Source: Steroidobacteraceae bacterium
GTDB lineage: Bacteria > Pseudomonadota > Gammaproteobacteria > Steroidobacterales > Steroidobacteraceae
DNA: 64,000 nucleotides
Direction of reading: 5' to 3'
NCBI GenBank assembly: GCA_041395505.1
Contig: JAWLAG010000001.1
Location: 248,001 to 312,000 of the forward strand
Under the pieces are notes generated by a model. It worked only from the letters and a program-made list of their open reading frames with translations. It made no database searches and was not told the DNA's origin. Below, piece by piece: positions 25,428 through 34,224 of the stretch. Position 1 is the stretch's first letter. Each line of letters begins with the position of its first letter. A program made the position numbers and the translations under genes.

Positions 25428-28292
25428 CTAGAAGTTGTGCTTCAGCGTCAGCCAATACGCCCGACCTATCGTGTCATACGTGGCCACATCCGTATTGGAG
25501 TTGATCACGTTGTTCTGATAGAGGATCGGTGGTGTTTTGTCCGTCAGATTGTCGACACCGACACGGACCGTGGTCTTGTCCCTGAACTTGTAACCGACGG
25601 TCATGTCCACATAAGTGAAGGACGGAATCTGCAACGCCGGCTGGATGCCCGGCGCACCGTCCGGATCGTCGAGCCGGATCTTGTCGATGTAGCGAGCCGA
25701 GAGCAGGGCATCCACCTCGCGCAGCTTCCACCCGAGCGACAACGTGCCGCGATACTTCGCATAGTTGCCGAACTGACGATCGAAGGTGCCGGCAACACGG
25801 GTCGTTGCCGCGCCAGGTGCAGGAACATTGTCGAACTTCGTCAGATGGGTTGCATCGAGGCCGACCCGGAAGGCACCCGCGCGCTCGGTTTCGAAACGGT
25901 AGGTTATGCCGAAGTCGATGCCGTCCGTCTCGAGTGTGCCGAGATTGACCGAGGGTTGCTTGATCTGGCGGATCGAGCCGTCCTGGAAGCGGACGATCTG
26001 GCCGCAGAATTGCGGGTCGCCCGATACGACGCACTGCTGAGCCGCCGTATTCACATCGAGGGCATTGATGACGTTGTCGAGGCTGTACTTCCAGTAATCG
26101 ATATTGACCGACAGGCCCTTGAGCATGGCGCTTGGCTCGAAGACGAAGCCCAGTGTGAGCACATCGCCCGTCTCGGGCTGAAGATCGGGATTGCCGATCA
26201 ATATGCCCGTGATCTGCGAGTTGGGCTGCGCGAACGTGCCGTCCTGCGGAACGTTCTGGCAGGCAAGCGCGAGATTCGGGTTCGCCGTGACTTGCGCGGC
26301 CGTGAGACCCACGCAGGGATCATTGAAAGTTGGCGCCGTCGCGGACGGTGCACGGAACAGGTCGACGATCGTTGGCGCACGGAACAGCTCCGAATAGGTG
26401 CCGCGGATCAGCAGGTCTGCCACCGGCCGGTATTCGAGCTTGGCCATCGAGTTGGTCGTATTGCCGAAGTTCGAATAGTCGGAGTAACGCGTGCCGAGCG
26501 TCAGGTTGAGCGCATGCACGCCGGGACGGTCAGCCAGCAAGGGCAGGAAGATCTCCGCATAGAGTTCCGACACGTCGTAGCCGCCGGCCTGGTCACCGCT
26601 GCAGGTCTCCTGCGCCAGCAGGCAGGTGTCGAAGTTCGGCGCACTGGCCTGGGTGAGGAAGTCCGTATCGAAGCTCAGTGACTGGTCACGGTACTCCGCG
26701 CCAACAGCCAGCTTGGCGGGACCCGCCGGCATGTTGAACACATCGCCATCGAGTCCGGCACGGGCAATCCGTGTCGCGTAGCTGAATTTCTGCGTATAGG
26801 CAGCCGAAATCGTCGCCAACGCCGCCGTCTGCGAGGGGTCCGCCAGATTGAACACGTTGACAGGCGTGCAATTGAGGATTGGCGCTGCGGGCGTGCCGCA
26901 GACGGCATTGCCGCTGCCGTCGATGAACGACGGGCCGAACGCCTGTGTTGCCGCCGGCGAATACAGGTATCCGGAAGTTGTCGTCTCCTGTTGCGTGCGT
27001 CCGTAGCCGATGCCCACTTCCCAGTTCCAGGCGGATTCGCCGAGATCACCCCGCAGGCCGAGGTTGGTCTGGGACGTGTCCGAGCTGAATTCACTGCCGC
27101 GATTGCCGAGTGCCAGCAAGCGCCACAACGCATTCGGGTTAAGCGTGCCATTCGCCTGTGGCCCGCCGCCGAAGTCGATGCCGAAGGGGTTATAGACGCT
27201 CTGTGCCGAGATCACGATGTTGTCGTTGCGTGAGTCGAACGGCAGCGCGGCGATCTGGAAGCCTGATCGCGTGGTGTTGAACATCGCTTCGGCGTAGAAC
27301 TGGATGTGCTCGTTGATGTCGTAGTCGGCGAGCGTGAAGATGCTGCCGCGCTCCTGCGGCGTCATCAGCAGGTTGAAGGGCTGGTAGTTGAAGAAGTCCG
27401 AGTTATTGCCCGTTGTCACGAAACAGCGATAGTCCGACAGGCTCGAGCCGCTCGTGCCGTCGGCACGCGTCACCGACGTGCAACCGTACTGGTTTGCCAA
27501 CGGCGAACCGGCATCGAAGAAGATGCGGCCGGTCGGCGTGCGGCTGGAGCCGCCCTCGAAGACCGAGCCATACAGGTACAGCGCGCTGCGGGAGAAGTCA
27601 CGATCACCCGCGCTGATCGACTCCTGCTTGTTCCAGGTGCCGCCCAGCATGATGTTGCCGCGCTCACTCTCCGTGCCCCAGGTGAGGCTGACCGCCTGGC
27701 GCTGGCCATCGCTCTTGCCGGTCTCGCCGAAGTCATAGGACAGCTCGAGGCCGTCCACATGTTTCTTGGTGATGAAGTTCACCACGCCTGCGACGGCGTC
27801 CGAACCGTAGACCGCGCCGGCGCCTTCCTTCAGGACCTCGACCCGCTCGATCATGCTGACCGGAATCGTGTTGACGTCGACCGCCGAGGCGCCGGTGTCG
27901 GCGACATTGCTGACGAAGCCGAAACGCCGTCCATTTAACAGAACCAGGGTGCGCTCCGGCAGCAGTCCGCGCAGCTCGACGTGCGAGGCACCCGCGCCGC
28001 CGCCGTTGTTGGTCGCCGGGTTGACTGCGGCACCCGAGATCGTCGGGATCTGCTGCAGCAGGTCACCGATGGTGGCGACGCCCGCCTGGTCGATGGCCTC
28101 GCGGTCCACGGTCAGGACCGGGCTGGCCGATTCGGCGTCGATGCGCCGGATGCGCGATCCGGTGATGACGACTTCCTCCAGGCTGTCTGCGCTGGCCTGG
28201 TCCTGCGCAAGCGCAGTGGCCGGCTGGTAGGCCGCTGCCGATGCAGCGGTTGCCAGCGCCAGCTTCATGGTCGATGGAATCGACTGGGTCAT
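25428..28292 (-). CDS. TonB-dependent outer-membrane receptor
   Basis: 954-residue receptor importing an unknown ligand with TonB/ExbBD energy. The signal peptide ends around ATALAQD. A TonB-box-like segment (EEVVITGSRI) follows, then the plug domain at about 45-170 with LPERTLVLLNGRRF and IERVEVLKEGAGAVYGSDAVAGVVNF. The rest is a 22-strand-type barrel ending in the terminal aromatic (YWLTLKHNF). The AAGGAG site nine bases upstream fixes the start at 28292. It heads a minus-strand run containing sulfotransferases and hydroxylases. The plug and barrel resemble the large sugar/peptide-type receptors of Xanthomonads and Caulobacter; ligand class is uncertain. Confidence 0.94.
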   Translation of the reverse strand: MTQSIPSTMKLALATAASAAAYQPATALAQDQASADSLEEVVITGSRIRRIDAESASPVLTVDREAIDQAGVATIGDLLQQIPTISGAAVNPATNNGGGAGASHVELRGLLPERTLVLLNGRRFGFVSNVADTGASAVDVNTIPVSMIERVEVLKEGAGAVYGSDAVAGVVNFITKKHVDGLELSYDFGETGKSDGQRQAVSLTWGTESERGNIMLGGTWNKQESISAGDRDFSRSALYLYGSVFEGGSSRTPTGRIFFDAGSPLANQYGCTSVTRADGTSGSSLSDYRCFVTTGNNSDFFNYQPFNLLMTPQERGSIFTLADYDINEHIQFYAEAMFNTTRSGFQIAALPFDSRNDNIVISAQSVYNPFGIDFGGGPQANGTLNPNALWRLLALGNRGSEFSSDTSQTNLGLRGDLGESAWNWEVGIGYGRTQQETTTSGYLYSPAATQAFGPSFIDGSGNAVCGTPAAPILNCTPVNVFNLADPSQTAALATISAAYTQKFSYATRIARAGLDGDVFNMPAGPAKLAVGAEYRDQSLSFDTDFLTQASAPNFDTCLLAQETCSGDQAGGYDVSELYAEIFLPLLADRPGVHALNLTLGTRYSDYSNFGNTTNSMAKLEYRPVADLLIRGTYSELFRAPTIVDLFRAPSATAPTFNDPCVGLTAAQVTANPNLALACQNVPQDGTFAQPNSQITGILIGNPDLQPETGDVLTLGFVFEPSAMLKGLSVNIDYWKYSLDNVINALDVNTAAQQCVVSGDPQFCGQIVRFQDGSIRQIKQPSVNLGTLETDGIDFGITYRFETERAGAFRVGLDATHLTKFDNVPAPGAATTRVAGTFDRQFGNYAKYRGTLSLGWKLREVDALLSARYIDKIRLDDPDGAPGIQPALQIPSFTYVDMTVGYKFRDKTTVRVGVDNLTDKTPPILYQNNVINSNTDVATYDTIGRAYWLTLKHNF

Positions 28293-28300
28293 TTTCGAGT

Positions 28301-28308
28301 ACTCCTTT
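28301..28308 (-). promoter_or_regulatory. Ribosome binding site of the TonB receptor
   Basis: AAAGGAGT on the minus strand, eight bases before the ATG at 28292. It is among the strongest Shine-Dalgarno sites in the window and decides the start. Confidence 0.75.
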
Positions 28309-28583
28309 GATGTGTCTGCGGGACCAGTCCCACGCCGGCGGGCGTTTCGAGCCTTGCCATGAGAGCGCGCGGGGACTGCGTCGCGTCCAGGTTGCTAGCA
28401 GAGTTCATTTAGTCTTTTAATTCAAACGGTTACAGCTCAGCCCCGTCCCGGAAGGCTTCATCCCGTAGCGGCAGCGGCTCGTCCCCGGATTCAGCCCTCG
28501 CGAGCCGCCTGAAATCGGCATCTGTGGCGTGAAGCCCACAGGGCGATGCCGAAAATGCCGCGATATGCGCCACAACCTGCCGC

Positions 28584-28613
28584 TTGACAGCAAAAGCGCG
28601 TTAGACTCATCAT
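28584..28613 (+). promoter_or_regulatory. Candidate promoter of the LysR-type gene
   Basis: A perfect TTGACA at 28584-28589 and CATCAT (four of six to consensus) at 28608-28613, spaced by 18 bp. It lies about 50 bp before the ATG at 28662. Confidence 0.4.
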
Positions 28614-28661
28614 TGAAACAATCGAGCGCGGCTCGGTGTGAATTGAGGCGAATATCAAGCC

Positions 28662-29573
28662 ATGTGGTCGGCTGCGCAAATGGCCGTCTTCGCCAAGGTC
28701 GTCGACCTCAACGGCTTCACTGCGGCCGCGCGTAGCTTCGGCGTTCCAAAAGCAGCCATCAGTCGCGCGGTCGCCGAACTCGAGGCCATGCTTGGCGTCA
28801 AGCTGCTCCTGCGCACCACGCGACGCATCGCGCTGACTCCTGCGGGACGCATGCTCTATCCCGCCTGCCGAAGGCTCCTGGACGAGTCCGAAGGCGTTGC
28901 ACGCGCCGCGGCCGGCCTGCGCGAACATTCCGAGGGCCCCCTGCAGGTGCTGGCCGATGCCGCTTACGGCCGGGTGCTGCTGAGTCCCCTCGTGCCTCGC
29001 TTCCTCGAGAAGTTTCCGCGCATCCCGCTGACGGTGTCGCTTGGAACCGTTGCGACCGAGCTGCCCGTTGGCGGCGAGTCCTGGGATGTCCTGGTGCGGG
29101 CCGGCGCGACCCTGTCGACCGAGCTCGTTTGCCGCGAGCTCGGCACTCCGCCCATGGTTCTCTGTGCCACCCCTGGCTATCTGCAGAAACACCCGGCACC
29201 GACGCGTCCGGAAGAGCTCGCTGGCCACGCGGTTCTTGCAGCCGCCGACACAGGCGGCGAGCTGCGGCTGCAATTGCGCAAAGCCAGTCAACGGGCCGAA
29301 GTGCGGCTGCAACCAAAGCTGGCCGTGAACGATCCGGCGCTCATCCATGCCTCGACGGCGGCGGGGCTCGGGGTTGGACTGATGCCCGAATTCCTTTGTC
29401 GCCAGGGCCTCGCGACCCACAAGCTCGTCCGGGTGCTGGCCGAATGGCAATTGCCGGCTGGCGAGCCTTACTGCGCCATCTATCCGGTGCGCCTGGCCGC
29501 TGATGCCCGCGTGACCGCCCTCGTCGATTTCCTGGCCGCCAATCTCGTGCCGGCCCTGGCCGGCGCCGACTAA
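28662..29573 (+). CDS. LysR-family transcriptional regulator
   Basis: 303 residues. The N-terminal winged helix-turn-helix is seen in MAVFAKVVDLNGFTAAARSFGVPKAAISRAVAELE, followed by LLLRTTRRIALTPAG. The substrate-binding domain from about residue 90 carries the typical (V/I)Lxxxx and AGLGVGLMPEFL patterns. It is a member of the large 'one-cofactor' LysR branch often linked to oxidoreductases. Divergent from the TonB receptor and 73 bp upstream of an acyl-CoA dehydrogenase, so either may be its target. Effector unknown. Confidence 0.92.
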   Translation: MWSAAQMAVFAKVVDLNGFTAAARSFGVPKAAISRAVAELEAMLGVKLLLRTTRRIALTPAGRMLYPACRRLLDESEGVARAAAGLREHSEGPLQVLADAAYGRVLLSPLVPRFLEKFPRIPLTVSLGTVATELPVGGESWDVLVRAGATLSTELVCRELGTPPMVLCATPGYLQKHPAPTRPEELAGHAVLAAADTGGELRLQLRKASQRAEVRLQPKLAVNDPALIHASTAAGLGVGLMPEFLCRQGLATHKLVRVLAEWQLPAGEPYCAIYPVRLAADARVTALVDFLAANLVPALAGAD

Positions 29574-29646
29574 GACGCAGTCCTACGATCCGGCGCGGTC
29601 GTGGCGCTAGAATGGTTCTTGAGCTGCGCCTTCGCGCAGGGATGCG

Positions 29647-31440
29647 ATGACGACCATGTACCGAGCACCCACGAGAGATCTGCGTTTCAATATCAACGAG
29701 TTGTTGCGCGCCCCCGCCGCCTGGGCCGCGGCCCCCGGTCTATCGGATTATTCGTCCGAAGTTACCGACACGATCATTGCAGAAGCGAGCAAGTTCGCCG
29801 AAGAAGTCCTCGAGCCTCTTTATCGTAGTGCGGATCAGACCGGCGCGCGCTGGACGCCCGAGGGTGTCATTGCGCCACCGGGTTTCAAGGAGGCCTACCG
29901 ACAATATGTCGAAGGCGGCTGGGGTACCTTGCGCGCCGGCACGCGGCACGGTGGCCAGGGTGTGCCGAACAGCGTCGGCACCGCCGTCGAGGAGATGTTC
30001 GCGTCGGCAAACCTCGCGTTCAAGCTCGGCCCGATGTTGACCCAGGGTGCGGTCGAGGCGCTCGAGCACCGCGGTACGCCGCAACAGCAGGAGCGCTACC
30101 TGCCGAAGATGGTGACCGGGGAATGGAGCGGCACGATGAACCTCACCGAGCCGCAGGCCGGCTCGGACCTGGGCCAGATCCGCACACGCGCCGTGCCGGA
30201 GGGCGATCACTACCGGCTGTTCGGCCAGAAGATCTTCATCACCTACGGTGAGCACGATCTCGCGGACAACATCATCCACATGGTGCTGGCGCGCATCGAA
30301 GGCGCGCCGGCCGGTACGGCGGGCATCTCGATGTTCCTCGTGCCCAAGGTCCTGGTGAATCCCGACGGGAGCCTCGGCGAGCGCAATGACGTCGCCTGCC
30401 TGTCCATCGAGCACAAGCTCGGCATCCACGGCAGTCCCACCGCCGTCATGGCCTACGGCCAGAAAGACGGCGCGATCGGCTATCTGGTCGGCGAGCCGAA
30501 CCAGGGGCTCAAGAACATGTTCATCATGATGAACGCGGCGCGACTGTCGGTCGGCCTCGAGGGCTATGCGATGGCGGAGCGCGCGTTGCAGCAGGCGGCG
30601 GAATGGGCACGCACGCGCGTGCAGGGCCGGCCGCCGGTGGCGGCACCGGGACCCCTGCCGATCATTCATCACATGGATGTGCGGCGCATGCTGATGCTGA
30701 TGAAATCCCGCACCGAAGCGCTGCGTTCGGTGGCGCTCTATGCGGCGCACCAACTCGATCTCGCCGGCCATCATGCCGATGCGGCGCGGCGAACGGCCTG
30801 CCAGGCCCGCGGCGATCTGCTGATTCCCGTGGTCAAGGCCTGGTCCACGGAGAGCGGCATCGAAATCGCATCGCTCGGCATCCAGGTGCATGGCGGCATG
30901 GGCTACATCGAAGAGACCGGCGCCGCGCAAATCTATCGCGACGTCCGCATCACCACCATCTACGAGGGCACCACCGGCATACAGGCCAATGACCTGATCG
31001 GGCGCAAGCTGGGACGGGATCGCGGCGCGGCCCTCGGCGCGTTGCTCGATGACATCGACAACGACCTGGAAGCCATCATGAAGGGCCGTGAGATCGACGC
31101 GGCGATCGCCCGTGACGCGAAGCCCTATGTGAAGGCATTGCGCAAGGCCCGCGAAGATCTGTTGGCGCTGCTTGCCAAGGATGCCGCCAGCGCACAGGCA
31201 GTCGCCGTGCCCTTCGTGAGACTCACTGGCGTCGTGCTCGGCGGCTGGATGATGGCGAAAAGTGCCGCAATCGCGCAGGCGTCGCTGGCGGGCGCGGGCG
31301 ACGACGCGGCTTTCTACCGCGCCAAACTGCAGAGCGCGCGCTTTTACATCGATCACGTCATGCCGGAGGCGTTGGCCGCAGCGGCGATCGTTGCGGGCGG
31401 TGCAGCCGCCGTGCAGCAAACTGCGGTCGAGTTGATTTGA
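29647..31440 (+). CDS. Acyl-CoA dehydrogenase (DmdC/FadE5-like, 597 aa)
   Basis: FAD enzyme making the alpha-beta double bond of an acyl-CoA. At 597 residues it is of the long type, with an extra N-terminal segment and a C-terminal helical domain. Visible blocks are the FAD/substrate motif TMNLTEPQAGSDLGQIRT, the FITYGEHDL segment, IQVHGGMGYIEE and YEGTTGIQANDL containing the catalytic-base Glu. Family relatives include methylmercaptopropionyl-CoA dehydrogenase DmdC and broad long-chain enzymes; which applies cannot be told here. It is followed, with overlap, by an aldo/keto reductase. Confidence 0.92.
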   Translation: MTTMYRAPTRDLRFNINELLRAPAAWAAAPGLSDYSSEVTDTIIAEASKFAEEVLEPLYRSADQTGARWTPEGVIAPPGFKEAYRQYVEGGWGTLRAGTRHGGQGVPNSVGTAVEEMFASANLAFKLGPMLTQGAVEALEHRGTPQQQERYLPKMVTGEWSGTMNLTEPQAGSDLGQIRTRAVPEGDHYRLFGQKIFITYGEHDLADNIIHMVLARIEGAPAGTAGISMFLVPKVLVNPDGSLGERNDVACLSIEHKLGIHGSPTAVMAYGQKDGAIGYLVGEPNQGLKNMFIMMNAARLSVGLEGYAMAERALQQAAEWARTRVQGRPPVAAPGPLPIIHHMDVRRMLMLMKSRTEALRSVALYAAHQLDLAGHHADAARRTACQARGDLLIPVVKAWSTESGIEIASLGIQVHGGMGYIEETGAAQIYRDVRITTIYEGTTGIQANDLIGRKLGRDRGAALGALLDDIDNDLEAIMKGREIDAAIARDAKPYVKALRKAREDLLALLAKDAASAQAVAVPFVRLTGVVLGGWMMAKSAAIAQASLAGAGDDAAFYRAKLQSARFYIDHVMPEALAAAAIVAGGAAAVQQTAVELI

Positions 31441-32381
31441 TGCGGCGCCGCGAGTGGCTGCGCCTCGCGCTCGCATCGGCCGCCACCGTCGTTGGCCGTG
31501 ATGGCTACGCACATCAGGGCAGCAACGGCGATCACGAGCACTCACCCGATGAAAACCAGCACTTGCTGATCCGGCGCATCCCCTCGAGTGGCGAAGGCAT
31601 TCCGGTCATCGGGCTTGGCACCTCCGGTCCGTTCGAGGTGGGGGACGATGACACGGTGCGCCGGCAACTCGTCGAGGTGCTCGAGACCTTTTTCGTTGGC
31701 GGCGGCATGCTCATCGACACGTCGCCGATGTATTCGACGGCCCAGGCCGTGCTCGGCGATCTCCTGACCGAAGCAATGCAGGCGCGAGCCTTTCTCGCTA
31801 CCAAGGTCTGGACGCGCGGGCACGATCAGGGTGTCGCGCAGATGAGCGAGTCGATGCGTTTGCTGCGCCGCAAGCGCATCGAACTCATGCAGGTGCATAA
31901 CCTGCTCGATCTGGATACGCAGCTGGCAACCCTCGCTGAGTGGAAGGCGAAAGGTCGGGTCCGCTACGTTGGCATCACCCACTACACGGTGGCGTCGCAG
32001 GATCAGCTGGCTGAAGTCATATCACGCCATCAGGTCGATTTCGTGCAGACCAATTACTCGGCCTTCACGCCCGACGCGGCGCGGCGCCTGTTGCCACTGG
32101 CGGCGGATCGCGGTGTTGCGGTGCTCGTCAACCGGGCCTTCGAGGATGGCAAGGTGTTTGCCAGGCTGCGGCAGCAGCCGCTGCCGGGTTTCGCCGCCGA
32201 CATCGATTGCACGAGCTGGGCGCAGCTGTTGCTCAAATACGTCATTTCCCACCCGGCCGTGACCTGCGTCATTCCGGCGACCGGCAAGGCGAGCCACATG
32301 AAGGACAACCTGGCCGCCGGCCGTGGCGCAATGCCTGGACGCAGGTTGCGAAAGCAGATCGCCGACGCCGTGCGTGCCTGA
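31440..32381 (+). CDS. Aldo/keto reductase with Tat-type signal
   Basis: 313 residues. The N-terminus MRRREWLRLALASAATVVG has a twin-arginine pattern and hydrophobic core, implying export in folded form with bound cofactor. The barrel shows VIGLGTSGPF, LIDTSPMYSTAQAVLG (Asp/Tyr pair), LATKVWTRG (Lys) and MQVHNL (His), ending with VIPATGKASHMKDN. The ATG at 31440 overlaps the dehydrogenase stop (TGATG). It is unrelated in detail to the other aldo/keto reductase in this window. Substrate unknown; no electron donor for a periplasmic AKR is obvious. Confidence 0.86.
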   Translation: MRRREWLRLALASAATVVGRDGYAHQGSNGDHEHSPDENQHLLIRRIPSSGEGIPVIGLGTSGPFEVGDDDTVRRQLVEVLETFFVGGGMLIDTSPMYSTAQAVLGDLLTEAMQARAFLATKVWTRGHDQGVAQMSESMRLLRRKRIELMQVHNLLDLDTQLATLAEWKAKGRVRYVGITHYTVASQDQLAEVISRHQVDFVQTNYSAFTPDAARRLLPLAADRGVAVLVNRAFEDGKVFARLRQQPLPGFAADIDCTSWAQLLLKYVISHPAVTCVIPATGKASHMKDNLAAGRGAMPGRRLRKQIADAVRA

Positions 32382-32414
32382 AATTTTTCGCCTGCAGCCA
32401 CGGTCCAAGTCTGC

Positions 32415-32993
32415 ATGGGAATAACGCGACGGACGGGGTTGGCCTTGTGCCTGGCAATGGCGCTGCCGATCGTGTCGCAATCGGGCGCCGCGCCGCAGGC
32501 GCCTTCGTTCAAACTCGCCGCCGCCGATGGCAGTCAGTTCGAATTTCCAGGCCACGGCGATCAACGCGTGACCGTGCTGCTCTTCTGGGCGACCTGGTGC
32601 CCCTATTGCAAAGCCCTGATGCCGCACCTGCAATCGATGCTCGATGAGTACGGCAGCGAACGCCTTCGCGTGCTCGCGATATCGATCAAGGAAGATGGCG
32701 ATCCGCTCGCTTATCTGCGCGGGAGCGGCTATCAGTTCACACCGCTGACCGGTGGCGACGAGGTGGCCATGCGATACGGCGTGACGGGCACGCCGGGTCT
32801 CATCGTCGTCGATCGCGGCAATCGCATCGTGTTCGATCTCGCGACGCTGCAAAAGCCCGGCGCGCTCGCGAGCGAAGTCGATGCGCTCGGGGCGCGCAGC
32901 GCCAAAGCCGGCCGCCTGGCGCCGTATTGGGCCGCGCAGATTCGCAAGGCCCTGGATCGCACGATGCGTGGGGATACGTCGAAGGGCGGCTAG
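32415..32993 (+). CDS. TlpA/ResA-like exported thioredoxin-fold protein
   Basis: 192 residues with a signal peptide (GITRRTGLALCLAMALPIVSQSGA) and a thioredoxin fold. The redox motif is WCPYC in LLFWATWCPYCKALMPHL; the cis-Pro is in TGTPGLIVVD. The insertion typical of TlpA-like proteins is present. It would act as a periplasmic disulfide reductase or oxidant-linked protein. It lies 33 bp after the exported aldo/keto reductase, possibly the same transcript. Confidence 0.9.
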   Translation: MGITRRTGLALCLAMALPIVSQSGAAPQAPSFKLAAADGSQFEFPGHGDQRVTVLLFWATWCPYCKALMPHLQSMLDEYGSERLRVLAISIKEDGDPLAYLRGSGYQFTPLTGGDEVAMRYGVTGTPGLIVVDRGNRIVFDLATLQKPGALASEVDALGARSAKAGRLAPYWAAQIRKALDRTMRGDTSKGG

Positions 32994-33012
32994 AACCTGC
33001 CCGGCTCGCGCC

Positions 33013-34125
33013 TCAGGCGCGCGGCGCCCTGGCCCGTCCCGTGTCGCGATGCGCTTTGCGGCCACCCGGCAGGCGCGGTGACCTGCCGAGCGCACCGCCA
33101 ATGGACAATTCCGCCATCGCGCGGCAGCGCTCGACCAGGCCGGCGGCCGCGGCGCGCAATTCGTCCGATTCGCGCACTTCGCGCATGTTGTTCTCCATGT
33201 CCTCGGCGCTCCAGCCGCGCGAGTGCGCGATGAACGGATACTGCGGAAACTGGCAACCGAGCTCTGCAAAGAACATCAGCATCTGGCCGGCGACGGCCTG
33301 CACGTTGTCCTGGCCGCCGGTAATGATGAAGCCCACGGCCTTGTTGCCGAGAAGATTGCGGTTGGCGATGGTCTGCTGGTTCTGGATGCAGTTCATGCGC
33401 TCCGCCATCTTCTGGTAGAGGCTGCTCGGCGCACCCCAGCGGATCGGTGTCGCGACCAGGATCACATCGGCCCAGTGCACTACCCCTTCGTAGATGCGAT
33501 CCATCTGGTCGTCGGGATCCATCTGGGTAATGGAGCAGGGCCAGGTGCAGGCGCGCGCGGATTTTGAATAGAACCCCTCGCAATGGCGGAAGTTGAGATC
33601 CTGCACCCGGATGAATTGCGTTGCGCAACCGGCAGTCGCGGCGCTGTGTTCGAGCGCATGGCGCAGTAGCGCTTCGGACGTACTATAGCGGGGCTCCATG
33701 GCGCTCATCAGCGTGGTCGACAGCCCAAGGACGCGCACCGGGCCTGGCTCGCGCTTCACATCGCGCGCGAGCGCATGCGGCGGGTGCGGCGCACGGCTGC
33801 GTTTGCTCACCGGCTGTGCGCTGATCAGCAGATGTCCGTTCTCCTCGCGCAGTGCGTAGGAGGGGACGGCGTCGGCTTCATAGCCTGGTTCGCCGCGCCC
33901 GCTCGAGCGGTGGAATTTCCAGTAATGCCATGGACAGACGAGGTACTCGCCATCGAGGCGACCATCGCCCAACGGCCCGCCCACATGATTGCAGGTATTC
34001 GATACCGCACCGAAGCGGCCATCGCGGTAACTCAAGGCGACGCGCGACGCGCCGACCGCCACCGTCTGCAGCTCCTGAGTACGCAATGTTTCGACGGGTC
34101 CGAGATCAATCCATTCTTCTGCCAT
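33013..34125 (-). CDS. Rieske ferredoxin domain fused to a flavodoxin-like NAD(P)H oxidoreductase
   Basis: 370 residues. Residues 1-105 form a Rieske [2Fe-2S] domain with ligands Cys45/His47 (CNHVGG) and Cys64/His67 (CPWHYW). After a linker, about 128-330 resembles the NADPH-dependent FMN-reductase/flavodoxin-like fold (VRVLGLSTTLMS, ADVILVATPIRWGAPSSLYQKMAERM, GNKAVGFIITGGQDN). The C-terminus is basic and low in complexity. The fusion suggests direct electron passage between a flavin and a Rieske cluster in one chain. Soluble and cytoplasmic. It converges with the thioredoxin-fold gene. Partner oxygenase not in the window. Confidence 0.82.
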   Translation of the reverse strand: MAEEWIDLGPVETLRTQELQTVAVGASRVALSYRDGRFGAVSNTCNHVGGPLGDGRLDGEYLVCPWHYWKFHRSSGRGEPGYEADAVPSYALREENGHLLISAQPVSKRSRAPHPPHALARDVKREPGPVRVLGLSTTLMSAMEPRYSTSEALLRHALEHSAATAGCATQFIRVQDLNFRHCEGFYSKSARACTWPCSITQMDPDDQMDRIYEGVVHWADVILVATPIRWGAPSSLYQKMAERMNCIQNQQTIANRNLLGNKAVGFIITGGQDNVQAVAGQMLMFFAELGCQFPQYPFIAHSRGWSAEDMENNMREVRESDELRAAAAGLVERCRAMAELSIGGALGRSPRLPGGRKAHRDTGRARAPRA

Positions 34126-34224
34126 GGGCGTTGCCTCGTTGCGCGCCTGCTCGACGCAAAATTATGGCAGCTGCCGGCGCCAGCGGTTGGTTAGAATGCA
34201 TGCATCAACGTAGGGAGACGAACG

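Larger units (their letters stand above)
28293..28661. other. Divergent intergenic region, 369 bp
   Basis: Lies between the TonB receptor (minus) and a LysR-type gene (plus). An AT-rich patch around 28394-28436 contrasts with its surroundings and on the minus strand contains TTGAAT, a possible -35 for the receptor with no good -10. A better plus-strand promoter candidate for the LysR gene is listed separately. No small ORF or RNA gene is convincing. Confidence 0.45.

Noticed and set aside
25272..26681. 469-codon plus-strand frame opposite the TonB receptor
   Set aside because: Antisense of the receptor barrel; no homologous features.
29740..31545. Long minus-strand frame opposite the acyl-CoA dehydrogenase
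   Set aside because: His/Arg/Asp-rich translation with no recognisable fold; the plus-strand dehydrogenase is certain.
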